Source: Halocaridina rubra (Eukaryota > Arthropoda > Malacostraca > Decapoda > Atyidae). Taken from it: 13,197 nt of DNA. A model generated the notes under the pieces. That model saw nothing but the letters and a program-made list of their open reading frames with translations, was not told where the DNA came from and made no database searches. The DNA lies in contig JAXCGZ010016630.1 in NCBI GenBank assembly GCA_037179515.1, positions 1 through 13,197 of the forward strand. The letters are read 5' to 3'. Both the position numbers and the translations under genes were made by a program. Below are positions 1-7,860 of the stretch, piece by piece; within the stretch, counting starts at the first letter, position 1, and each line of letters opens with the position of its first letter.

Positions 1-324
1 CCGCCCACTTCATTGCTGTTACTTAGTAACCACCCACTCAATACTCGGTTGGGCAACTAAATTCACGGATTCCCCGGGGCCCTACCCATGTCCAAGGGCC
101 CCTACTTAGGGACCTACGCTCGCGCACGCGCTAGACGCGTGTCGTGCATGCGCTCCCTTAAATACATACCCATATAACCCCTTTCTCTTATCCCTTCGGC
201 CCCTACGTGCTCTCTTCTAGGGTGGGGAGGGAACCAAAGGGCCAGCCACGAGCCCCCTCCCAACAGACATCCATAACCTCTCTTTTCTAAACCATGGCTG
301 CCAAATATTGGGCTAGTGGAGAGA

Positions 325-328
<4 letters not shown>
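1..328. other. Anonymous GC-rich flank without a recognised gene
   Basis: This stretch is more GC-rich than most of the window, with runs such as GGGGCCC and CGCGCACGCG. Possible reading frames here are low-complexity products of the adjacent CT/GA repeat on the other strand and are not supported as genes. No splice-bounded exon, RNA gene or transposon terminus was recognised. Confidence 0.5.

Positions 329-396
<68 letters not shown>
329..396 (+). repeat. (CT)n microsatellite, about 34 units
   Basis: An uninterrupted CT dinucleotide array is visible, pyrimidine on the plus strand. It is preceded by a short GAGAGA stretch (320-325), so the left edge can form a small GA/CT foldback. Open frames across it are Ser-Leu or Arg-Glu repeats and should not be read as proteins. 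Homopurine/homopyrimidine mirror repeats of this length can adopt triplex (H-DNA) structure; that is known behaviour of such tracts and is not shown here. Confidence 0.97.
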
Positions 397-400
<4 letters not shown>

Positions 401-470
401 CATCGATCGATATCCTAACCGTTCTACTGACCCTCTATTCGCGAATTCCTGTTGCTTCGCCATTCTACTT

Positions 471-490
471 GTGCATACACGCACACACGC

Positions 491-567
<77 letters not shown>
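471..567 (+). repeat. (CT)n microsatellite (36 units) with an alternating CA/GC leader
   Basis: The perfect CT array spans 496-567. Just before it, 471-495 is a CA-rich, largely purine-pyrimidine alternating stretch (cacgcacacacgcatgcg) of the kind that favours left-handed DNA. It has the same strand orientation as the other three CT arrays in the window. It is not coding. Confidence 0.96.
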
Positions 568-571
<4 letters not shown>

Positions 572-1190
572 CCCTCGGAGCGCAGGAAGAGATAATAGCG
601 TGTACGATATGGAAATGTAATTGAAGTCCAGGGATGAATAATATTGGGAAGAAAAAACTCATTCTAAGACGGACCCTTATTGGCATTCTATTCTCTCTCC
701 CATCCTGAAAAAGACTGGAAGATAATGATAAGGAGGAAGAGGAGGAGGTGGTGGTGGTGAGAGACATATATAATAACCTTAATCATTCACAATAAGTATA
801 GAAAAGTTTAGATAGTCTCCTTGTGTATATGAGTGAGCCTGGAAAAATCGTTGCTCTATCAAGATGTGTTTCCATAACAATACTCCTTGAGGTCCCTTAA
901 AGAGAGGCCATTATGTTGTCTTACCTAAACCCAATCTAATTATTTCCGTCATGAATCATTTATTGGTGTCTAAGATACAAGTTTACTAAGTCCATACAAT
1001 TCTACCAAGTAACATTAGCAAGGGATCTAAGTCTGAATATGAAATTGGATATGATAGGACAAGAACTAGCGACAGTGCTTACTTACTTACAAACTCTAAT
1101 TATCTCATGCTAATTAATTACTGGCTTTTGTTTACCATTTTGTATGTCATTCAGTTATGGGGACATGTACATGTTGGAGCTAGGCAATTA
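568..1190. other. Anonymous DNA, no gene seen
   Basis: No coding region or RNA gene is supported. The only notable feature is a purine-rich, G-rich patch at about 728-764 (AGG and GGT triplet runs). Small open frames are short and unlike any family I know. Confidence 0.5.
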
Positions 1191-1289
1191 AGGTTGGATG
1201 CCCTTACTAACGCCACGCAGTGGGATCGATCGCGATTCTGTCACCTCTCGAGTCGAGTGCTCTAACCACTGCCATACCGCGATCCACTT
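1190..1289 (-). repeat. tRNA-derived SINE-like fragment
   Basis: Read on the minus strand from about 1289 downwards, this looks like a tRNA-related head. An A-box-like segment, TGGCAGTGGTTAGAGC, is the complement of 1259-1274. About 30 nt further on comes a B-box-like GATCGATCCC (complement of 1222-1231), one base off the GTTCGANNCC consensus. The head is followed by GGGCATCCAACC (complement of about 1192-1203), a phrase of the kind found just after the tRNA part in many invertebrate SINEs. Box spacing fits an RNA polymerase III type 2 internal promoter. The acceptor stem does not pair well, so this is a SINE or tRNA pseudogene and not a working tRNA. The 3' tail was not located. Confidence 0.6.
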
Positions 1290-1520
1290 AATTTATAATC
1301 AATTGTAAAAAAGCAAAATAATTTGAACTGAAAATTGATTATGTGGAGAAGAATGAAGCAACTGGCTTGAGAGAAAGAGCTGGAAAAACAAGTTTTCAAT
1401 TCCAGTTAGGCTTTTCAGCCTGTCAGTGGGATCAATCCGACAACTGATCCTGGGGAAAGTGAGGCTGGGGAATGTAGACTGGATAACATCCCTATCGTCC
1501 CACTGTGGTCTCGATCGAGG
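1290..1520. other. Anonymous spacer before the hAT element
   Basis: There is no supported gene. A short stem, AGGCT/AGCCT, lies around 1408-1421. The minus strand contains GATTGATCCCACTG (complement of about 1423-1436), which resembles the B-box region of the SINE-like fragment at 1190-1289. It may be a second, more decayed copy, but no A box was found with it. Confidence 0.4.
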
Positions 1521-1528
1521 GTCTACCA
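1521..1528. repeat. Target-site duplication, left copy
   Basis: GTCTACCA lies directly before the left inverted repeat and is repeated exactly at 2112-2119 after the right one. An 8-bp duplication is the hallmark length of hAT transposase insertions. Confidence 0.8.
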
Positions 1529-1798
1529 CCATGGTTCCCATCGTGGGGAGCATGCCCCAAAGGGGGCAATTTGACTTTTAAGGGAGGGGGCAATTCGAAA
1601 ATGTGTTATTACAGTGATTTTTTTCCTAGTGAGTCTGTGTGTGAGTTAATACATACGGCGCATATACAGTATGCCTATATAAAAAATATTTGTGTATGTG
1701 TGTACATGTGTAGCTGGTATGTACACATGTGTAATATTTATGCATTTCAGTTCTCTGTTATATGACGGAAACTTTGTTTTGTTTTTTATATCACTTCA

Positions 1799-1799
<1 letters not shown>

Positions 1800-1878
<79 letters not shown>

Positions 1879-1907
1879 TCTTATTATTATTATTATTATT
1901 ATTATTT
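1800..1907 (+). repeat. (ATT)n microsatellite inside the hAT element
   Basis: ATT trinucleotide repeats run to about 1875. They are interrupted by ATTC (1877-1880), then resume to about 1907. Translations give poly-Ile, poly-Leu or poly-Tyr strings and are not genes. Its position inside a bounded transposon suggests the array grew from a seed carried by the element. Confidence 0.95.
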
Positions 1908-2078
1908 TCTTTTAATAATTTCTCTGATTTCTTATTCGGTATTTCATTTGTCCTTTCATTCTTTATATTTTTCTCTGTCATGTATGCCATGTTGTTCTTT
2001 GGAAGCTTCCTTTAGACCAAGAATTATATACCACAGGAGGGCATCAGGATTTTAGAATTACCTAGGTGGGGTATAACC

Positions 2079-2097
2079 AAAAAAAAAAAAAAAAAAA
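2079..2097 (+). repeat. A19 tract near the right hAT terminus
   Basis: Nineteen A residues lie immediately inside the right inverted repeat. An A/T-rich sub-terminal tract in this position is common in hAT-type miniature elements. Confidence 0.85.
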
Positions 2098-2111
2098 GTT
2101 GGGAACCATTG

Positions 2112-2119
2112 GTCTACCA
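2112..2119. repeat. Target-site duplication, right copy
   Basis: This is an exact second copy of GTCTACCA (compare 1521-1528). It confirms the right boundary of the hAT-type element. Confidence 0.8.
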
Positions 2120-2385
2120 ACTCAGGAGTCTAGCAAGGAAAATTATGAAGGGTAGCATGTCTTCTTTCTCTCATTTTTTTATTTTTTTTTTTTATAAATG
2201 CAACCTCAAATTCTATCACCAAGCAACGAAAACCGAATCCAGGGCATGTTAATCCCTGAGTGTATGTGTTTAGGGCAAGAAGTAAGGAGAGACCCTAAGA
2301 CTTCACTACAAAGCCTGTTTCACCACAACTATGTCTATTAGTATAGAGTCAGACGACAGACATGTAGGGAAAAGCTCTAAGGCCT
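2120..2385. other. Anonymous spacer between two transposons
   Basis: No gene is seen. A T-rich patch at 2174-2193 (T7, A, T12) is the only simple-sequence feature. Confidence 0.5.
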
Positions 2386-2704
2386 GATTTCTTAAACAGC
2401 GTAAACCAGGATACCATATTGTTAATTAGCCAGACACACAAATGGATTTCATAAACGCATCTGACGCGGTTCTGTGTATGGCTAGGATCCCGTACGGGAT
2501 CCTAGCCATACACAGAACCGCGTCAGATGCGTTTATGAAATCCATTTGTGTGTGTCTGGCTAACTAACAATATGGTATCCTAGGTTTACAATGTACGGGA
2601 TCCTAGCCATACACAGAACCGCGTCAGATGCGTTTAGGAAATCCATTTGTGTGTGTCTAGCTAACTAACAATATGGTATCCTAGGTTGCACTGTTTAAGA
2701 AATC
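2386..2704. mobile_element. Foldback element with one left arm and two tandem right arms
   Basis: The left arm (2386-2493, 108 nt) is the reverse complement of two consecutive right-hand copies, 2494-2594 (101 nt) and 2595-2704 (110 nt). The centre between left arm and first copy, ...GGATCCCGT|ACGGGATCC..., is a perfect palindrome for about 60 bases on each side. The outer ends match as GATTTCTTAAACAG (2386-2399) and CTGTTTAAGAAATC (2691-2704). The first right copy lacks this outer end and runs straight into a new ACGGGATCC start. No coding capacity is present. TTAA occurs symmetrically at 2392-2395 and 2695-2698, which could suggest piggyBac-like target preference. The palindrome extends beyond those sites, however, and no clear direct duplication flanks the arms, so the superfamily is left open. 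Confidence 0.85.
2494..2704 (+). repeat. Tandem direct repeat, period 101 bp, two copies
   Basis: Copies at 2494-2594 and 2595-2704 begin with the same ACGGGATCCTAGCC and share nearly all of their first 90 bases. Differences include TTATGAAA versus TTAGGAAA and GTCTGGC versus GTCTAGC. The second copy continues into the outer terminus while the first stops at ...TTTACAATGT. This is the right half of the foldback element. Confidence 0.9.
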
Positions 2705-3110
2705 GAGTATAAGTCTCTACAAGAGCATTCTGCCCCCTTTTGGGAGGTGGCTGAGTGAAAGCAAAATATCCATTTAACTCTCCAATTATCTGTCTATCTA
2801 TCTATTCATCCATATATCTATCTATCTATTTATCTATCTGTGTCTCCCTATTTCCTGTAAACAAAATGTCCCTTTAATCCCATAAAAATCATAAATATTA
2901 AGCTAACCTTGAGCTAAAAAGCAAAGCAAAAACACGATAACATTACTCTCCCATTAGCAGTGCTAAAAGCTGTTGCCATCCGAGGCCCTCCCAGAGGCAT
3001 CGTCGAAAGTTCTTAACTAAGCTTGATAGAGGGAGCTAAAAGCATCGTCGTTACAAGATATGCCTGGGTACGCCCATTTCAATGAAATATTCATTACATA
3101 AGAGTAAGTT

Positions 3111-3112
<2 letters not shown>
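2705..3112. other. Anonymous DNA with a degenerate (TCTA)n patch
   Basis: An imperfect TCTA/TATC tetranucleotide repeat runs through about 2788-2843. Nothing else in this stretch could be identified as a gene or mobile element. Confidence 0.55.

Positions 3113-3188
<76 letters not shown>
3113..3188 (+). repeat. (CT)n microsatellite, 38 units
   Basis: This is a perfect TC/CT array in the same orientation as the arrays at 329 and 496. Its flanks share no sequence with those of the other CT arrays, so it is an independent expansion and not a duplicated block. Confidence 0.97.
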
Positions 3189-3191
<3 letters not shown>

Positions 3192-3397
3192 TACACTGAG
3201 AAATAAAAGTATTTTATTATCAATTATATCTTTGTTTACATAGGGCCGCTGTTTATCGATCATCTTTTGGCGGATAGTGTTTGGTTTATGCTCAAAGTTT
3301 TAGAGTGTGAAGTTTCTCCTGCCACCAACCCTATACACTGGAGCCTGTTTGGGACCGGTATTGAGTTGAGCTTACTTACTCCCTAGGGGCTTGATTG

Positions 3398-3401
<4 letters not shown>

Positions 3402-3485
<84 letters not shown>
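3402..3485 (+). repeat. (CT)n microsatellite, 42 units
   Basis: This is the longest of the four CT arrays and is uninterrupted. The 213-bp stretch between this and the preceding array contains no recognised feature. Confidence 0.97.
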
Positions 3486-3488
<3 letters not shown>

Positions 3489-3824
3489 GCAAGTATGTTG
3501 GTAAATGTAAAAAATAAATAGTCAAAAATAGGATTAATAGCGAAAGCAGAGTATTTGCTTCTAAGTCTATCAGACACCTCATTTCTATAAAAGATAAAAA
3601 AAATCCAGTTCAGAAAAGTAGCCACATTTCAAGGAGAAGAAATTGCGCAGGTGAGTGAATATTTTCAACTGTAGGCGCTTCTAATCTATCAAAAGATTAG
3701 CATATAATGACCCTTAAGAGACGCTCCACCACTGAGGTGATCGCTAAGTGAGTTTTAAATCATTCCACCTCACGATATTTGTCTTCCACTGATATGTAAA
3801 TTTATCACCATATGACGACCTCAC

Positions 3825-3856
<32 letters not shown>

Positions 3857-4133
3857 CGCGCTGCACACAACATGAACACATTAAAGGACTCGGGCCAAAG
3901 ACTTTCATAATCTCATAATCAGAACAAAACATTCTAGGCCAAGGTCAACATGTAGGATAACGGAGAAAGACAAGCTGAAGACAGGTCAAGCAGGCAGTGT
4001 GAATGACGCCTTAAAAGCAAGTTTGGATCTCTGTAACATGGAAAAATTCTGTAATATTTTCCCATATATAATTTTTTCCTTTCGACTTTTACAATGAAAG
4101 TAGATATAGATGTAAGCGCTCTACCTATATCTC
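3486..4133. other. Anonymous DNA with a poly-A tract
   Basis: There is no supported gene. A 7-bp stem (CTAATCT/AGATTAG) lies around 3679-3698. A run of 29 A residues at 3828-3856 could be a retrotransposed tail, but no target duplication or recognisable body precedes it. Confidence 0.5.
3828..3856 (+). repeat. A29 tract
   Basis: An uninterrupted run of 29 A residues is present. It may be the tail of an old retro-inserted sequence or a simple homopolymer expansion; the upstream 150 bases match nothing I know. Confidence 0.9.

Positions 4134-4184
<51 letters not shown>
4134..4184 (+). repeat. (TTA)n microsatellite, 17 units
   Basis: A perfect trinucleotide array of the same motif class as the one at 1800-1907. 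Unlike that array, it has no visible transposon termini around it. Confidence 0.95.
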
Positions 4185-5679
<1,495 letters not shown>

Positions 5680-5710
5680 AAGGTTTTGGCTACATATGGA
5701 AGCTGAAATA

Positions 5711-5814
5711 AATTCTGAGATCCTTAGTACTTTCGAGTATATTCATCTACTAATCATCTTTGAGTAGATAAATATATATACTCGAAAATACCAAGTACTA
5801 AGGATCTCAAAATT
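5711..5814. repeat. Imperfect inverted repeat with a short loop
   Basis: The left arm 5711-5750 pairs with the right arm 5764-5814 around a 13-nt loop (5751-5763). The strongest block is GAGATCCTTAGTACTT (5717-5732) against its exact complement ending at 5808. A second block is TTCGAGTATAT. The right arm is about 11 nt longer because of two small insertions, one of them in its TA-rich part. This could be a miniature foldback transposon or a palindrome born from the neighbouring AT repeat. No target duplication was found. Confidence 0.75.
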
Positions 5815-5816
5815 TC

Positions 5817-5880
5817 TTGTAATTTCCTTACGTAGCTATATCATTCCACATTTAGAATATTCAGGTGCTCCTCGTGAAAC
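5817..5880 (+). pseudogene. Possible short remnant of a LINE reverse transcriptase C-terminal region
   Basis: One frame reads LRSYIIPHLEYSGAP (about 5827-5871). This resembles the conserved (Y)xSYIxPxLEYxxxxW motif that follows the catalytic core in Jockey/CR1-type reverse transcriptases. Only about 20 codons are recognisable; nothing upstream or downstream extends the match, so chance similarity is possible. It is distinct from the RTE-like element that starts about 25 bases later. Confidence 0.3.
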
Positions 5881-5983
5881 AGAATCATACATTAATATAT
5901 ATATGCTTTGTGGGGCGGGCACAACATCAATGAATAGCCTCAACGTATTCCCTGCGTGTCGTAAAAGGTGACTAAAAGTGGAC

Positions 5984-6011
5984 GGGGCGGGGGGACTAGG
6001 AATCCCGCCCC
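5984..6011 (+). other. GC-rich hairpin in the 5' region of the RTE-like element
   Basis: GGGGCGGG (5984-5991) pairs perfectly with CCCGCCCC (6004-6011) across a 12-nt loop. It lies just before the endonuclease coding region. It could act at the RNA level in translation or in packaging of the element RNA; that is inference. Confidence 0.7.
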
Positions 6012-6737
6012 TTGTATCAACCTCCTGCTAGACGTCAAAGAAGAAGGAGAGTAGAGGGGAGAATAACTTCTCCCCAAACTCTAGTTTTGGGGTGTCTAAA
6101 TGTGCGTGGTTGTAGTACGATAGAGAGCAAAAGATGTGAGATTGGATATATGTATGGTAGGAGGAGGATGGATGTATTGGCATTGTGTGAGACGAAGATG
6201 AAAGGAAAAGGAGAAGTGGCATTTTGTGATGTGACGGGTAGGGTGTCTGGGGTTGAAAGGGGGAGAGCGAGAGAAGGTGTGGCATTATTGCTGAGTGAAT
6301 GGATGGTAAATCAGGTAGTGGAATGGAAAGAAGTGTCATCTAGGCTGATGTGGGTGAGGGCTAGGATAGGAAGGGAATGTTGGGCTTTTGTTAGTGCGCA
6401 TGGGCCAGGATGTGAGAGAAGTGAGGAAGAACGGGATGAATTCTGGAATGAGTTAACTAGAAGTGTGGATGGTCTGAGTAGAAGGAACTATGTAGTTGTG
6501 TTGGGTGACTTGAATGCCAGAGTGGGTGATGGAGAGATAGAAGGTGTTGTAGGAAAGTATGGGGTACCAGGTGGGAATGAGAGTGGCGAGAGACTGTTAG
6601 ATATGTGTGTGGAGCAAGAGTTGGTGATAGGTAATAGTTTATTTACGAAGAAGTTAATAAATAAGTATACATGGATGAGAGTGGCATGTGGAAGAGTGAA
6701 AGAAAGAGCATTGATGGATTATGTGTTGGTAGAGTGA
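6012..6737 (+). pseudogene. Endonuclease segment of the RTE-like polyprotein
   Basis: This is an apurinic/apyrimidinic-type (EEP fold) endonuclease that would nick genomic DNA to prime reverse transcription. Counting from the TTG at 6012, visible motifs are CLNVRG (Asn30), LALCETKM (Glu60), VALLLS (about 90-95), SAHGPG (128-133), LGDLNARVGD (Asp166 and Asn168) and MDYVLV (Asp237). The SAHGP motif has His where this family usually has Tyr. The final SDH motif is not in this frame; it appears at about 6776-6784 in another frame, so a small indel separates it from the rest of the domain. The first in-frame ATG is at about 6147, too late to include the Asn motif. Confidence 0.85.
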
Positions 6738-7167
6738 AAGATGTACATGCATTCAGGGGTGTGGCTGCTGGGATGTCTGATCATTTTTTGGTTGAAGCAA
6801 AAGTGGTAGTAGCAAAAGAGTGGGGAAATAGTGTGGGGGGATGTGGAAGGGAAATAGTGAAGGTGGAAGAGTTGAAAAAGCCAAAGAAGAGACAGGAATA
6901 TCAGGACAGGTTGAGAGTGGCATATGACAGGGTGAAAGAAAGAGAAGTTGGGGAGTTAGGGGAGGAATGGGGGTTGATGAAAGAATGTTTTGTGGGACAT
7001 GCAAGTGATGTGCGTGGAAAGAGGTTTGTTGGAGGTGGCATGAGGAGGGGCAGCGAGTGGTGGAACGAAGGGGTGAAAATGAAGGTGGAAGAGAAAAAGA
7101 AGGCTTTTGAGGAATGGCTGCAGTGTAAAAGTAGGGAGAAGTATGAAAGATATAGGGAGAAAAAATA
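6738..7167 (+). pseudogene. Endonuclease tail and charged linker of the RTE-like polyprotein
   Basis: This frame continues the product after the first break: RVKDVHAFRGVAAGMSDHFL contains the C-terminal SDH signature of the endonuclease. After it comes a highly charged Lys/Glu/Arg-rich linker (to about 7167) that connects to the reverse transcriptase in RTE proteins. It ends at TAG 7165-7167 directly after six A residues. The adjacent frame continues smoothly from the same A-run (GEKIETKRKVEEEKR), indicating a one-base loss there. Confidence 0.8.
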
Positions 7168-7860
7168 GAAACTAAGCGGAAGGTAGAGGAAGAGAAGAGG
7201 TTGGCAAATGTTAGGTGGGGACAGGATTTTAGTAGGTCATATGAGGAGAATAAAAAGAAGTTTTGGAAAGAAGTGAAGAGAGTAAGGAAGGGTGGATCGA
7301 GGATGGAAGAGACAGTGAAAGATGTGAATGGACAGATGTTAAGAGGGAACTATGCAAGGAAAAGATGGGCAGAATATTTTGAGTGCTTGATGAATGTTGA
7401 GGAAGATAAAGAGGCAGCTATAGTGGCAGTGGGAGGGGTTCAAGGGCCAGTTATGGGAGATGAAAATGAGAGAGAGATTACAAGAGAGGAGGTGAAAAGG
7501 GCATTGTATGAAGCGAAAACAGGTAAAGCACCTGGAATGGATGGTGTGAGAGCGGAGATGTTGAAAGAAGGGGGTGTGACTGCATTGGAATGGTTAGTGA
7601 GAGTGTTTAATATATACTTTATGTTGTCATTGGTGCCAGTGGAATGGGTGATTGCCTGTATAGTGCCCCTATACAAAGGTAAAGGAGATATGTATGAATG
7701 CAGTAATTTTAGGGGTATAAGTTTGTTGAGTGTGGTAGGAAAAGTGTATGGTGGGATACTGTTTAATAGGATTAGGGATAAGACAGAATATGTGATCGCG
7801 GAAGTGCAGAGTGGTTTTAGGAGAGGTAGAGGTTGTATAGATCAGATTTTTTATAGTTAG
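7156..7860 (+). pseudogene. Reverse transcriptase N-terminal (finger) segment
   Basis: Readable motifs are GKAPGMDGVRAEMLK (the entry to the RT domain), IVPLYKGKGD followed by NFRGISLLSVVGKV (RT motifs 1-2), and EVQSGFRRGRGCIDQIF (motif 2a/3). These match the RT of RTE-type and related LINEs. The frame ends at TAG 7858-7860, just after a six-T run (7847-7852). With one fewer T, the frame would continue as IVRQLCEKYLAKG into the next segment, so a single-base insertion is the likely break. Confidence 0.87.

Larger units (their letters stand above)
1529..2111. mobile_element. Non-autonomous hAT-type DNA transposon (583 bp)
   Basis: The left end begins CCATGGTTCCCA (1529-1540). The complement of the right end begins CAATGGTTCCCA (2111 back to 2100), giving 12-nt terminal inverted repeats with one mismatch. 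These closely resemble the common hAT terminus CAGTGGTTCCCAA. A perfect 8-bp target duplication flanks the element. There is no transposase frame inside, so movement would have needed an hAT transposase from elsewhere. The right sub-terminal region, with its long A/T tract then a CCCC-containing segment on the complement, and the left GGGGGCA-rich segment are also typical of such elements. The interior carries an imperfect palindrome (1683-1740) and an (ATT)n array (1800-1907) that accounts for about a fifth of its length. Confidence 0.8.

Noticed and set aside
114..624. Open frames of 95-108 codons rich in Ser-Leu or Arg-Glu
   Set aside because: They are translations of the CT/GA microsatellites; nothing outside the repeat looks like protein.
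1190..1289. A functional tRNA gene
   Set aside because: A and B boxes are present but the acceptor and anticodon arms do not pair convincingly, and SINE-like sequence follows directly.
1411..1440. Second tRNA-derived SINE copy
   Set aside because: Only a B-box-like GATTGATCCCACTG was found; no A box at the right distance.
1692..2055. Open frames with long poly-Ile, poly-Leu or poly-Tyr runs
   Set aside because: They are produced by the (ATT)n array inside the hAT-type element.
2392..2698. piggyBac element bounded by TTAA
   Set aside because: The TTAA sites are symmetric, but the inverted repeat continues outside them, so they are more likely part of the arms than target duplications.
6028..6339. 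Minus-strand frame of 103 codons rich in Ser, Pro and Leu
   Set aside because: It is the complement of the C-poor RTE-like endonuclease region; it has no family features.
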